A stretch of 64,000 bases of DNA, from positions 59,129,057-59,193,056 of the forward strand of contig CM067306.1 in the NCBI GenBank assembly GCA_034231615.1, written 5' to 3'. This document shows positions 1 to 10,855 of the stretch, piece after piece (the first letter of the stretch is position 1; every line of letters starts with the position of its first letter). The stretch is from Meghimatium bilineatum. Lineage: Eukaryota > Mollusca > Gastropoda > Stylommatophora > Philomycidae. The translations under genes and the position numbers were made by a program. Under the pieces are notes generated by a model. The model was not told the origin of the DNA and did not search any database. It was given only the letters and a program-made list of their open reading frames with translations.

Positions 1-290
1 AACCACGGTATCATGGAGAGGCGCACTAGCAACCACGGTATCATGTAGAGGCGCACTAGCAACCACGGTATCATGGAGAGGCGCACTAGCAACCACAGTA
101 TCATGGAGAGGCGCACTAGCAACCACGGTATCATGGAGAGGTGCACTAGCAACCACGGTATCCTGGAGAGGCGCATCAGCGACCACGATATCATTGAGAG
201 GCGCACTAGCAACCACAGTATCATGGAGAGTCGCACTAGCAACCATGGTATCCTGGAGATGTGCACTAGCATCCAGGGTATTACACAAAA
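1..290. repeat. 30-bp minisatellite, cut by the left edge
   Basis: Nine consecutive 30-bp units (consensus begins AACCACGGTATCATGGAGAG) occupy 1-270, followed by a decayed unit. Units differ by a few substitutions. Because 30 is a multiple of 3, an open frame (MERRTSNHGI repeats) runs through it, but nothing suggests a protein. The array continues left of the window. Confidence 0.95.
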
Positions 291-295
291 CGACT

Positions 296-510
296 AGACA
301 ATTTTTAAATAGACTAAAACTGCTGCCATCATCTCTGTGTCCATGTGGGCAAGCAGCACAGACGGCTGGCATGACTGCATTACACTAAACCAATTAACGG
401 AGGAACACTATCCCGCACACACACAAAAAGATGTAAACATACTAACCATCTTTTAGCAATATCTATCAACAAAGGTTGTCATTGATGCTGAAGAAGAACA
501 ACAAAGTATA
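296..510 (+). mobile_element. 3' end of an RNase H-bearing LINE (family RH1)
   Basis: The translation contains FLNRLKLLPSSLCPCGQAAQ, matching the post-RNase H Cys motif (CxCG-AAQ) seen in better copies near 5580-5660 and 29830-29930. The fragment follows the minisatellite directly, ends in a GAAGAAGAACAAC tail near 490-505, and carries stops. It is a 5'-truncated relic. Confidence 0.65.
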
Positions 511-599
511 GCGGGCATTTGAGGAAGATAGTTAAGATATATAGGACATGGATGAGAGAGAAAAACATGGACATTTAGTATTAGTCAGAACAGCCTGTT

Positions 600-700
600 T
601 ACTGCTCGGGATTGACAGTAAAGCTGCTTGTGGCTTCTGTGATAAAGAGACATGTCCTTGTTATCGCCACATCGTGTACAAGGTCAGTTTTTTTTTTTTT
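600..700 (-). mobile_element. fragment of tRNA-SINE family C, with a poly-T run
   Basis: The block around 640-680 (CTTGTTATCGCCACATCGTG) recurs near 27385-27415 and 37145-37175, where it belongs to the body of a tRNA-headed SINE on the minus strand. Here only the body fragment remains, next to a 20-base T run. Confidence 0.4.
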
Positions 701-714
701 TTTTTTAAAATTTA

Positions 715-1290
715 TATTGCGATCTAGATTACAGCAGATGGAAGAAGTTCAACAAAAATAAGATGCAGAATAGGGCATGCAAAAACAACATTCAGAAAAA
801 TGAAAAATATATTGTGTAATATGACCTTGTCATTAGAGATGAGAAAGAGAGTTCTGCAGTGCTATATAACTTCTATACTAACGTATTGATGCGAGTCTTG
901 GACAATAAACTAACTGGAAAGTGGGAAATTAAAGGCAATAGAGATGTGGTTCTGTAGAAGAATGCGGAGAATACCATGGACTGCCAGGAAAACTAATGTA
1001 GATGTGTTGAAAGAGTCAAATGTGAAACGGACATTAAATCAATAATATAAGAAAAAGACAATCATGATTTTTTGGCCACCATGAGACAGGCAGGTTTGGA
1101 GAACATAGTCACAACAGGCAAAATTGAAGGCAACAGAGACAGAGTGACAACATGAGGAAGTATTAGACAGTTTGATAACATGGCACTGCAGGGAAACAAC
1201 AATGATCTTGATACATAATGCTGGAGATAGAGAGCTGTGGAGAGCCATGATCGCCTACACTAGCCGGAATGGCACCTGATGATGATTATT
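715..1290 (+). mobile_element. RTE-like LINE, 3' part, subfamily A, degenerate
   Basis: Conceptual translation across frame breaks gives landmarks of the RTE reverse transcriptase C-terminus: ITADGRSSTKI, RRMRRIPWTARKTNVDVL and a final block like ELWRAMIAYTSRNGT. The last block sits just before a TGATGATGATT tail. Stops and indels show it is dead. Close relatives are at 38466-38865 (minus) and 60560-62020 (plus). Confidence 0.8.
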
Positions 1291-1421
1291 CCAATTTTAA
1301 AATATTAAATCAGTCCAAACAGTGAGTCTATTCCTGGTCCTGACGGTTGTGAGTCCTACGCTCTAATTTCCCAGCCATAACATCTATGATACTAAGATAT
1401 CTAAAACACCGTGGAAATATC

Positions 1422-1728
1422 AAGTAGCGAGCGTGTGTTACCGTGGCCCGAAAGGGGAGCAAAGAATAGCAACACTGTTTACCTTACACGCATGTCGTAA
1501 ACGGCGACTAAGGAGGTTATGGGATGGAGTTGGCTGTTCCATCCCATATAGGGTCAAGTGACCCAAAGTCATGCTGAAGTCGGAAGTGTCATGCCGAAAG
1601 GCGCCGATATCGCAGCAATGCTGTAAACCATGACACAACGCATTCCGTTCTCCAGAATACAACCTGCTAATCTGCAGGAGTTTGAGAACGAACGCAGAAG
1701 ACGAACAAGGCGAAGAAGAAGTAGCGAG
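1422..1728 (+). mobile_element. SINE-A copy with 10-bp target-site duplication
   Basis: A full-length SINE-A copy at 1432-1718 is flanked by identical AAGTAGCGAG at 1422-1431 and 1719-1728. It begins CGTGTGTTACCG and continues with CCCGAAAGGGGAGCAAAGAA. It contains an imperfect hairpin (TATGGGATGG with CCATCCCATA) and ends GAGAACGAACGCAGAAGACG with an AAG-rich tail. No clear pol III A/B boxes were found. The family recurs at 25712, 39009, 54716 and 59688, with degenerate copies elsewhere. Confidence 0.85.
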
Positions 1729-1796
1729 AAGAAAAAGTGAAAGAGAAAAGTTTCTAAATCGGTTACATTCATAGCAAGAAGAAAATCTCACTAATT

Positions 1797-1981
1797 GAAC
1801 GTACGAATCCCGCCGAAGATGGATGTGTCGGGCCATTGGCGCAAATAAAACGGCGACACAGGGCATTTCCATTCTCTGGACTATATCCTGCTGGAAATCT
1901 AATAGGGCCATTGTCCTACTGCAATAGAGATCCAGCAGGAGTTTGAGAATGAACGATGAAGAAGAAGAAGAACGTACGAAT
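1797..1981 (+). mobile_element. SINE-B copy with 12-bp target-site duplication
   Basis: A 161-bp element at 1809-1969 is flanked by GAACGTACGAAT at 1797-1808 and 1970-1981. It shares GGATGTGTC, a GACACA-GCATT-CCATTCTC block and a GAGTTTGAGAATGAACG tail with SINE-A, but carries an extra hairpin (CCTGCTGGA pairing with TCCAGCAGG). The tail is (GAA)n. Confidence 0.85.
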
Positions 1982-1994
1982 ATTTACAATGCAA

Positions 1995-2050
1995 GAAGCA
2001 GAGTGTTGTGGAGAACCACGTTCACCTACGCCACTCGTCATCGCTCTTGA
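1995..2050 (+). mobile_element. tiny RTE-like LINE 3' remnant
   Basis: About 45 bases translate as RVLWRTTFTYATRHRS, resembling the terminal ELWRDMIAYTSRHGT block of the RTE-like copies in this window. Nothing else of the element is recognisable. Confidence 0.35.
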
Positions 2051-2059
2051 TGTATCATT

Positions 2060-2560
2060 TAACATAAGTCATTTTTTGCTAAAAGGATGCCATGACGGAT
2101 ATAATGTTCAGATGTTACCTAAACACCATTTTTCAATTACCTTAGGTCCCAGTACAATGAGTAAAACTACTGTAATTGTAAGCTGGCATCTCAAAAAGTA
2201 CATGAGAAACAGATGATCGGGGTGTATCGTGTGCCACCATAAATGCCTGTGGATGGTAAGAATATATTAAAGACTTATCTACTATGTCTTCAGAATTCAC
2301 TTTTAGAAGTTTTGACCAAAGGTTGGTCAAACATAACCCGTGAGCTAAGTCTAGCCCACTAGGCCATTTAAAATGATGGTTGGTTGGTTGGTTCCTGATC
2401 CAGCGGTCCATTGCTGGGAAGTCGGTGGATTTTCGGCCCACCCCGGGACAGAGCCAAAGATTAACTATCACACTCCAGGAAAGTAGGTTTCAACCTATGC
2501 ACTGCTCCTAGCCACTTTAGCCAAGATAGGGTTCACTGTGCTCATTCCCCGCCACAAATG
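2060..2560. other. intronic stretch without recognised features
   Basis: I see no exon with splice sites and no recognised repeat here, apart from a short GGTT run near 2379-2392. Confidence 0.4.
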
Positions 2561-2561
2561 G

Positions 2562-3030
2562 ACTATGATGGGTAAACTATGATGGGTAAACTATGATGGG
2601 TAAACTATGATGGGTAAACTATGATGGGTAAACTATGATGGGTAAACTATGATGGGTAATGATGGATAAACTATGATGGGTAAACTATGATGGGTAAACT
2701 ATGATGGGTAAGCTATGATGGGTAAACTATGATGGGTAAACTATGATGGGTAAACTATGATGGGTAAACTATGATGGGTAAACTATGATGGGTAAACTAT
2801 GATGGGTAAACTATGATGGGTAAACTATGATGGGTAAGCTATGATGGATAAACTATGATGGGTAAACTATGATGGGTAAACTATGATGGGTAAACTATGA
2901 TGGGTAAACTATGATGGGTAAACTATGATGGGTAAACTATGATGGGTAAACTATGATGGGTAAACTATGATGGGTAAACTATGATGGGTAAACTATGATG
3001 GATAATGATGGATAAACTATGACTATGATG
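2562..3030. repeat. 14-bp minisatellite (ACTATGATGGGTAA)n
   Basis: About 33 copies of a 14-bp unit, very homogeneous, with occasional G-for-A variants (GCTATGATGG) and two shortened units (GATGGGTAATGATGGATAA). Followed by a fragment of dispersed family G. Confidence 0.95.
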
Positions 3031-3035
3031 GCCAG

Positions 3036-3150
3036 AAGATAACCTCAATATAACGGCATGTCATCCACTAAGGTTATCTGTTACATGGGTGGTTTGTCTA
3101 GTGGGCCATTGGTGAGACCCACAAATGCAACCACATGCGTATTTCAATTA
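3036..3150 (+). mobile_element. partial copy of dispersed family G
   Basis: The block with AACGGCATGTCATCCACTAA and CATTGGTGAGACCCACA matches 46800-46880 on the same strand and 9800-9880 on the opposite strand. Only the 3' third is kept. Confidence 0.7.
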
Positions 3151-3341
3151 ATCCTCGAGGATTTGAAATTACTACATTCATTGACCACTGAAATCACACA
3201 CAATAAAATCAAACCATAAGCAATCACAAGTAATCTTAACATTGATAAAATAATGTTGGTATGAAGATCAAAATTAGGACTTACCTGTGGTTTCCCTTTG
3301 TATAGATATGTGTTTCAGTATTCATGTACGTCTTTACGTTC

Positions 3342-3602
3342 GTTCTCAAACTCCTGCAGATTAGCAGGATGTAGTCCGGAGAACGGAATGCGTTGTGTCA
3401 TGGTTTAACAGCATTGCTGCGATATCTGCGCATTTCGGCCTGACACATCCGACTTCAGCATGGATGTGGGTCACTGGCCCTATATGGGATGGGACAGCAA
3501 ACTCCATCCCATAACCGCCTTAGTCGCCTTTTACGACATGCGTGGAAGGTAAACAGTGTTGCTATTCTTTGCTCCCCTTTCGGGTCCCGGCAACATACGG
3601 GC
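3342..3602 (-). mobile_element. SINE-A copy, minus strand
   Basis: Reverse complement of the SINE-A consensus from CTCAAACTCCTGCAGATTAG to CCCCTTTCGGGTCCCGGCAA. The GAA tail is eroded and I could not define a target-site duplication. Confidence 0.8.
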
Positions 3603-3764
3603 GTGCCTTGTTATAATTTTGGTGTGTCATAATTTACGTACTTGATTTTTTAATTCTTGTTTTGATCTGTCTATTTTTCTGTCGTCTGTAAAAATGCTCC
3701 AAAGGGTAAAACTACAGATCAACTCTTCACTGTGCTATAAATAGCACACAATGTTTACATTGTT

Positions 3765-4000
3765 TAACTAGAAGACGTCACGGATTTCCGTGTACGGCCA
3801 ATGAAATTAATGGGATGCCGTATAAAATTAATGGCTGCCATGACGTCACATCTCACGAAGCAATAGATATCACCATTTTTAATTATTACTTTTATAACTA
3901 ATTCACTTTTTAATTTATAAATGTAAATGATATTTATTTATTTATAAATGTAAATGATATTTATTTATTTATAAATGTAAATATTTTATTTATGTAAATG
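3765..4000. repeat. twin GACGTCAC sites and a 27-bp AT-rich tandem repeat
   Basis: Two GACGTCAC motifs lie about 70 bp apart near 3774 and 3842, with ATTAATGG repeated between them. From about 3915 a 27-bp AT-rich unit (TTATAAATGTAAATGATATT) is repeated about three times. No gene start is visible. Confidence 0.5.
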
Positions 4001-4141
4001 ATCATGCCAAATTAGTATTCTGTTTCAAATAACATACTTTTAATTGTAATGACAACTTCTGCAATCACACTGCAAAGGTCAGGTAACACCTCGAAAATAG
4101 AACATAGGTCACAGTGAAGAGCTGATCCGTAGTTCCACCCT

Positions 4142-4327
4142 CCAAAGATATTTCTTCTTCTTCTTCAGTGTTCATTCTCAAACTCCCACGGAATCTTTCT
4201 TGTAGCGGGACCATGGTCCAATTAGATTTCCAGCAGGATGTAGTCCAGAGAATGGAAATGAGTTGTGTCGCCGTTTTATTTGCATCAATGGCCCGACACA
4301 TCCGTCTTCTGTAGGCCAAAGATATTT
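4142..4327 (-). mobile_element. SINE-B copy with 12-bp target-site duplication, minus strand
   Basis: The element at 4154-4315 (162 bp) is flanked by CCAAAGATATTT at 4142-4153 and 4316-4327. Its length matches the 161-bp copy at 1809-1969, which fixes the family boundaries. The central hairpin includes the near-palindrome GGACCATGGTCC. Confidence 0.85.
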
Positions 4328-4329
4328 AA

Positions 4330-4820
4330 ATTCCTGCACTTGTTACAGTAGTTGATATTTTGTTGATTGTAGTTTGTTCTCTGCCTATAGATATTACTTA
4401 TGTTGCTTTTCTTTGTTGATATTCGTGTTATGATTAAGGCAGCTTTTGTTGAGTAATGTTATGTGAACTGCAGCAATTAGCGTGAAATGTGGTGTAGTCA
4501 CTGATCGTCAACAAAGTAGTATCAAAGCTCCTTTGTTCTAGCATATTCTTGTATGTAAGCCCGTATGTAATGTAAACTCCTGAGGTCTATCCATGCTGCT
4601 AGTACTATTTTCTTATCTTAAAGGTGTACTCTATCTCTTGAAAGAGCTAGGTTGCCTGATCTTCGGTAGAGTAGCACTGTCTGCGGCCTGCTTACTGCGA
4701 TACCAGAAGATTGGTAGCACTGCATCCTAAAGTCTAAGTCATCCAATGAAATAAAGATTCTAAAATCTAGCAATGGGGGCCACTGAAAAGACGCAGCTTT
4801 ATCCACCATGCTAAACTACT
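4330..4820. other. intronic stretch without recognised features
   Basis: AT-rich sequence with short open frames only. No splice-bounded exon or dispersed repeat recognised. Confidence 0.4.
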
Positions 4821-4824
4821 CAGT

Positions 4825-5815
4825 AGACAACTTACAGACCTACCTGAAGTTGACAGCCCCTTAAGGAATGTACCCGAGCAAACACATTTAAGTGAAAGGC
4901 ATGGAATACCAATATACATTCAGACCCACGTGAAAGGAATACAAAGCGAGGACGAACAGAATAGTGTGCATCGAATGGCAGTAACCCTCTGTTTCCTGGA
5001 CGAGGAATATCCACAAGACATATGGGTCAGAGTATACACAGGTGTGTCTGCACAGAATGGAGTGAGGAATGGAGTGCAGGTGTATATATAGAATGTCCAC
5101 ACAAGTCTAGAGATACAATCAGAACACCGACGGGAAAATTCTGCAATAATTATGATACAGAAATTCAGGCAATTAGGGTAGCAACTAAAAAACTGCTGAA
5201 CTCCAAATCCTGGCCCACGACCCGTGGTATTCCTGACAGTTGAAAGGTCAATGTTTCAAGTTCTTCAGTCTGGAAAATAAACAGACTTGCAAAAACTACT
5301 GAATGAACTGTCTTACTGGTATAGGATAACCATGCAGTGGATACCCTCTCACTGTGGAATACCAGGAAATGAAAAAGCAGATCAACTGGCTAAGGAAGGT
5401 GCTGCCGAAGACCAACCAGATGTACTAATCACTAACCATCATAAAAACAGATGATCAAATCAATCAGAACGCCACAAACACCAACACAAGATGATTATCA
5501 CATTATGAACAGATCAGAACAAGTTATAACTCTACGCCTCAGAACAGGACACAACCGACTCCGCAGTCACATATATACAAAGTTCAAGATTGGCAACACG
5601 GCCATGTGCACATGTGGGCAGGCAGCACAGAGTACCAATCATATACTTCAAGATTGTTCTGAGTATGAAACGCTGGGGCACACATGTTGGTCAGAGGAAA
5701 CAACTCTGGAATAAAAGCTGTATTGGTCACTGTATGAACTACAAAAGACAGTGAGTTTTATTAAGGAGACAGAATTACAGATTTAGACATGTTTCAAGTG
5801 AACGAACGAAGAAGA
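4825..5815 (+). mobile_element. RNase H-bearing LINE (family RH1), 3' third
   Basis: The best RH1 copy here. Translation across frame breaks shows the RNase H domain: IWVRVYTGVSAQNGV (the YTDGS catalytic motif decayed to YTGVS), FCNNYDTEIQAI (second acidic residue kept), and MQWIPSHCGIPGNEKADQLA (third acidic residue in ADxLA). LRTGHNRLRS and a CTCGQAAQ Cys motif follow. It ends near 5805 with GAACGAACGAAGAAGAAAAA. An integrated RNase H places it with I-type LINEs by family knowledge. Stops and indels show it is inactive. Confidence 0.85.
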
Positions 5816-6300
5816 AAAAAAAGTAAACTCCACATTACTTGCAGATGATTTTACGTTGGTGTACATGTATATGGTTTTACGGTTGATATAAGAGCCAATC
5901 ACAGACTCTTCCGGTACGTATGAACTTGTATAGCTTCAAGTAATACATTAATTACATACTCACCTAAGAACATATTACACACTCACCTAAGAACATAGAA
6001 AACTGAAGACACAACAGCCTCGTAACAGATAGCACCAGTAATGAACCTGCCTTCTGAGTATTCTGTAGTGGCGGACCTCACGCAGTAACACATGTACATA
6101 CCAAAGCACAGAAAGATAAACTCTCCTGGTGGTAGAAACAAAATTTATATGATCGTTTGCATTTATATTTTCTTTCAAATCTCAGCCTGTTGAGCTGGAA
6201 ATTCTGACCAATTTTTTTTTTTTTTGCAACCTGTTTGGAATATGGTCAAACCAGTTTCTTTCAAATAAGATTTATTTTCTGTTTGTTTACATCGGCTTTC
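5816..6300. other. intronic AT-rich stretch
   Basis: No feature recognised beyond a 14-base T run near 6212-6225. Confidence 0.4.
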
Positions 6301-6720
6301 AGATGATCTATTTAATTTTAATATTACATATTTTTTTTTCCTTCATTGTAATTACTCTGTTGCTTTTCCTTTGTACTCTCTTTCTCTCTCTCTCCTATTC
6401 TTACTGTGCCATTTTGTTTTTCTTTTTTCTTCTATTTTTTAATTGCTTCGTTGCTTTTCCTTTTGCTCTCTCTCTCTCTCTCTGGCTCTCGCTCTCTCTC
6501 CTATTCTTGTCGTATTTATCTTTTTTCTTTTTTTTCTATCATCTTATCTCCCGAATCATCTTCTTTTGCTCCTCCCTTACATTATGATCCTTTGTAATAT
6601 TCATTTCTTGTTGTTTGATTTTGTTCTGATGAATGTTTTTTAGTCGAAACGTCGATTGCTTCTATTTATGTAGTTAGTGTTTTGTATTTTGCTGCAAAAC
6701 TCCCGTAATAACTCTGTTCT
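6300..6720 (+). mobile_element. Penelope-like terminal fragment with pyrimidine-rich tract
   Basis: A CT-rich tract (about 6330-6580, with TC dinucleotide runs) precedes CTGATGA at 6626-6632 and AGTCGAAACGTCGATT at 6642-6657. The same TCGAAACGTCGATT block lies downstream of the GIY-YIG fragment at 14296-14310, so I assign this to a Penelope-like terminus. The CTGATGA...GAAAC spacing matches a hammerhead ribozyme core. Confidence 0.55.
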
Positions 6721-6848
6721 TTCCCCTCATAACTCTCCGTTTCACCATCCCTCGCATCTTTAGTGCATTAGGTTTGTCACTAACACTGAATATGTATTCT
6801 TCTTTCAAATAATCTCATCACATATTATACACACCTTTCTACTAGAAA

Positions 6849-7165
6849 TTCTGGCACTATAATCGCAGTCCAACCCCCGTTTTTGTTATTGTTTCCCATT
6901 AGCACCTACCTACATATTTTATGGTTAATTGATCTAAATATTATGTCAATAAAAAACCAATAATTAACTGAAATATTCATTTTTTTAAGGGTTAGGGTTA
7001 GTGTTAGGGTTAAGAGTTAGTTATGCTTTACATAACTAATCCTAACCCTAAATATAATTATATTTTAGTTAATAAAGGATAAACATAGGCAAGGGAAATA
7101 ATCACACAGGTAGGTATTAATTGACGCAACAGGGGTTGGACTGCGATCATAGTACCGACATTCTT
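6849..7165. mobile_element. foldback element with telomere-like centre
   Basis: Two imperfect inverted arms of about 130-150 bp. The left arm starts near 6852 (ACTATAATCGCAGTCCAACC) and the right arm ends near 7160 with its complement (GGTTGGACTGCGATCATAGT). Both arms contain the ACCTACCT block. They meet at TTAGGG-type repeats: AGGGTTAGGGTTAG near 6988-7015 and CCTAACCCTAAAT near 7041-7053 in inverse orientation. No coding capacity, so it looks like a MITE or foldback element. Confidence 0.65.
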
Positions 7166-7282
7166 TTATTAAATATAAATCCATTCATCCATAACGTATA
7201 ACATGTAACGGTCATATGGGTACACATTAGATGCATCAACCGTGTCTGTCATTAAATATAGTCCAGGTGGCTCATCGTGATT

Positions 7283-7412
7283 CATCATTTTAGAGTTTTG
7301 AATGTGCCTTCTCCCCTTACTTTCATTGGTCACTGTGTATAATGTGTGCCGACAGCGAATGAAAATAAGGGAAAAGTCAATTTCGTCACGTTAGAAGGAT
7401 GATTCCCAAATT
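7283..7412. mobile_element. palindromic MITE-like element (family P)
   Basis: Left arm TCATCATTTTAGAG ... TTACTTTCATTGGTC is mirrored by GCGAATGAAAATAAGGG ... GTTAGAAGGATGATTC. Similar palindromes occur at 40472-40602, 45237-45360 and 54215-54330, each with a central CACTRTGT...GTGTCGACAG-like loop. Non-coding. Confidence 0.65.
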
Positions 7413-7679
7413 AGCCCACATGTCTTATCTTATAAGATAAGTTATCTTATACGATGGTCACGAAGCAACACACATAGTCCTCCAACTATTTCTATCTTTA
7501 TTAACTCCACACGATTTGCCATAAATACTCAACTGACATGCAAGTGGTTGACAAAAACCACCTGACTTGTTTTATCTACAGCAGGTGCTCATTAGCGATT
7601 GGGCTATTCCCCGATGCCACTAGAGTATGAGCCTCTTTACCCAATTTCTTGGTGACTGTGTGAACAATGTTTTGTTTTC

Positions 7680-7985
7680 TATTTTGTAATGTAGACAAGC
7701 TCTTGGAAAAGCACCACTCTTGACCGCCAAGCCTGGATGGATTCTTCAGTGAGAGTATTTTAAAAAAAATTAGTTACTGCACGTTTTCCTGGGAAGGAGT
7801 GCATGGATGCTTTGTCTGGGCTATGGAAATAAAGGCCGCTTTGCCATAGATGACGCCGCGACATGTACAGGAAGGATTTTGATTGTACCTCCGAAAGATA
7901 AAATCATGTCCCTTCCATGGATTGAACCCGGGACCACAAGGGTCTGAGAACGGCATTCTAACCACACAGCCATGCGCTCCACTTG
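7680..7985 (-). mobile_element. tRNA-derived SINE, family C
   Basis: On the minus strand a tRNA-like head (ATGGCTGTGTGGTTAGAATG as A-box region, CCCGGGTTCAATCC as B box) lies at about 7915-7980. It is followed by a tRNA-unrelated body containing AATCCTTCCTGTACATGTCG. A second copy is at 60095-60320. Confidence 0.75.
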
Positions 7986-9005
7986 GGAGAATATTGGGAG
8001 TATTAAAAGTATTAATACATTATTTGCAGAATAGAAAACTTTAAATGATTCGAAATAGACAAACAAGAAATGAGAAAATTGACTTCTTTTCATAATTCAT
8101 CATTCTCGTTTACGCTAAAACAGTTTCTCCACAACCCGGAATGGATTCCTAAGCCATTTTGAGATTCACAAACCGTGACCTTCGTCGGTACTATAAGGCA
8201 TATGTACATAATTAAATATAACTTCATTCGTTACGTTATTTTATTATTGTCATGATTTTCGTTGTTCATTATGTAATACTTGGAGCCACATACCACAAAT
8301 AGCTACGGCCGACCTACGAAATTCACGGAAATATTCAAATTCCCCCTTTCCGATAATGTTTACGTTTCATGTGCACAGGTCTTCTATACGGAGACGGCCG
8401 TGCGCAAACACATATCACTCTCACTAACTTTGCTCTCGAACAAATGGAATTATCTGAGTAACAGCGTATTAATGACATTTTTTTGCATACAATGTTATTT
8501 TTGGTTAAACCCAACAAATTTATACTTTTTATTTGTGCATCATGTCTCGTTTTTATGCACGAATGAAATACTTTGATCTTTGTCGTCCTACTAATTATTG
8601 TGCCTTTGTGCCTCTTAAAAAATAATTTTTGCCACTTCTGACATTACACCTAATACAACTTTTAAACACCATCTGTCTTGTGTTTGAGAGTACAGAATCG
8701 TTCAATTTCACGCTTAAAAATGCCAAATGTTTGATAAATAAATCCTGTGTAAATGACGTCATATAATTGATTGTAAACATCCTAATATTTTTATAGTATT
8801 TTAGTCTATATCGCAAATAAGCCAAAATTGAAACTAATTAATGCAATTTAAAGAAAACAATAATTCATAAGGTATACATCATTTGCAATACGCACACAAC
8901 ATTTTTATTAATTGCGTTACATATTTGCTGAAATACATTATTTTCAAGTTGGGTAAAACTGAACGTGCTATAATCGCTATTTTAAATGGTATACTCATTG
9001 ATGTT
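7986..9005. other. intronic AT-rich stretch
   Basis: A half-copy of palindromic family P may lie near 8248-8280 (TCATGATTTTCGTTGTTCA). Otherwise no exon or repeat could be supported. Confidence 0.4.
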
Positions 9006-9011
9006 TATAAA

Positions 9012-9158
9012 TAATGTTTCGGGCTATTGTCGCAAATAATACTGAGACACAACGCATTCCATTCTCTGGACTACATCCTGCTGGAAATCTGGAAGGGTCA
9101 TTGTCATGCAACAAGAGGTATCCAGCGGGAATTTGAGAATGAACGCTGAAGAAGAAGT
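9012..9158 (+). mobile_element. SINE-B copy
   Basis: Contains GACACAACGCATTCCATTCT, CATCCTGCTGGAAATC and GAATTTGAGAATGAACGCTG with an AAGAAGAAG tail. The 5' end is shortened relative to the 161-bp copies. Confidence 0.8.
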
Positions 9159-9289
9159 TTGCAATTGAGGAATAACACCAAGTATATGAATATCGTAATA
9201 CTGGCTATTATTCGAACTTTTACCTAGCCCGAAAGTTACTTAACAGTGATATCACAATATCGTTGACATAACCCCCTCCTTGTCTATGA

Positions 9290-9702
9290 TATACTCATAT
9301 GATATAATCCTAGGATATCATTCTATGATATAATCCGATGATATAATCCTGTGATATAATCCTGTGATATTATTCTATGATATAATCCTGTGATATAATT
9401 CTATGATATAATCCTATGATATAATCCTATGATATAATCCTATGATATAATCATATGATATAATTCTATGATATAATCCTATGATATAATCATATGATAT
9501 AATTCTATGATATAATCCTGTTATATAATTCTATGATATAATTCTATGATATAATCCTATGATATAATCCTAGGATATACTCCTATGATATAATCCTAGG
9601 ATATAATTCTATGATATAATCCTATGATATAATCCTATGATATAATCATGTGATATAATCCTGTGATATAATTCTATGATATAATCCTATGATATAATTC
9701 CA
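9290..9702. repeat. 13-bp minisatellite (CTATGATATAATC)n
   Basis: About 31 copies of a 13-bp AT-rich unit with variants (TGTGATATAATCC, TAGGATATAATCC). Unit length is not a multiple of 3 and there is no coding potential. Confidence 0.95.
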
Positions 9703-9749
9703 CCTGTTTTTAGTTTCACCAAATTTAGAACTTAATAAAAAGCTGTTGT

Positions 9750-10080
9750 ATTCTATCTATCTATTTATCTATCTACATATCTACGTATGCGATTGCGTCT
9801 GTGGGTCTCACCAATGACCAGCTAGACAAACCATCCGTGCAATAGAACACATCAGTAGATGGCATGCAGTTATATTGAGACTCTCTTATGGAAGCTTTGT
9901 AGCAAGTTATCTATTCAATTATAGACTCACTCTGAGTGGAAGAGTCCTTCAATAGACATTGCACTAAGACGAAAACTGGTCTCCTACGTATGAAAGAAAG
10001 CTCAGAAAAACAACCCAATGCACATAGGAAGTAAGAGGTTAATCGCTCGCAACTCACGAAGTTCTCAAAAGAACAAACAA
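9750..10080 (-). mobile_element. dispersed family G, near full length
   Basis: About 300 bp matching 46598-46885 in reverse complement: TTGCGAGCGATTAACCTCTT, ACTTCCTATGTGC, GAAGGACTCTTCCAC, CAAAGCTTCCATAAGAGAG and TTGGTGAGACCCACAGACGC. In element orientation it ends in a (GATA)-rich run (9755-9785 on the plus strand as TCTATCTATTTATC). Non-coding, with a SINE-like tail, but no pol III boxes were recognised. Confidence 0.7.
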
Positions 10081-10344
10081 ACATCTATCCGTCTATATTC
10101 CTGCAGTTAGAATACTGATTAGGAACATGACAAATACTAGAACTTTCCCATTCGAATGATGTGATACTTCTGTGTGTAATTATTGTATGTTGTTGAGAAC
10201 TATAGTCATACCGCCTTTGATGGTTGTTCTGTGAAGACTCTCTCTGTCTGCCTCTTTTTCTGTTTCCATTACATATAAGTAATTATTTTACAATAACCTG
10301 TACAGGACTTTGCTGTTTTAATCTTGTTAAATCCTACTAGATTA
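10081..10344. other. intronic stretch without recognised features
   Basis: No repeat or splice-bounded exon recognised. Confidence 0.3.
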
Positions 10345-10855
10345 AGGAGTCTCGACTGTTTCTATGACATAGCCTTGCCTGTTTCTATGACATAGCCTTG
10401 CCTGTTTCTATGATAGAGCCTTGCCTGTTTCTATGAAATAACCTCGTCTCTTTCTATGACATAGCCTTGCCTGTTTCTATGACATAGCCTTGCCTGTTTC
10501 TATGATAGAGCCTTGCCTGTTTCTATGAAATAACCTCGTCTCTTTCTATGACATAGCCTTGCCTGTTTCTATGACATAGCCTTGCCTGTTTCTATGATAG
10601 AGCCTTGCCTGTTTCTATGATAGAGCCTTGCCTGTTTCTATGATAGAGCCTTGCCTGTTTCTATGATAGAGCCTTGCCTGTTTTTATGATAGAGCCTTGC
10701 CTGTTTCTATGACATGTCCTCGCCTGTTTCTAATATAGAGCCTTGCCTGTTTCTATGACATAGCCTCACCTGTTTCTATGACATATTCTCGCCTGTTTCT
10801 ATGACATAGCCTCGTCTGTCTCTGTGGCACTGTCTTGCCATGTTTCTATGACATA
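10345..10855. repeat. 23-bp minisatellite (CCTGTTTCTATGACATAGCC)
   Basis: About 20 units of 23 bp (GCCTGTTTCTATGACATAGC plus CTT). Two main variants, GACATAGCC and GATAGAGCC, alternate in blocks. It merges into a higher-order array to the right. Confidence 0.95.

Noticed and set aside
1..270. CRISPR-like regular repeats
   Set aside because: Units are contiguous without unique spacers, in animal-type DNA. The same holds for the other arrays.
3262..3310. Strong donor-like CACAG followed by GTAAGT on the minus strand near 3283-3278, as a possible downstream receptor exon
   Set aside because: No matching acceptor or coding sequence with TM5-7 motifs upstream of it. A SINE-A copy begins about 40 bp away.
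6988..7053. Chromosome-end telomere
   Set aside because: Only a few TTAGGG-like units in two orientations inside a foldback element. Unique sequence continues on both sides.
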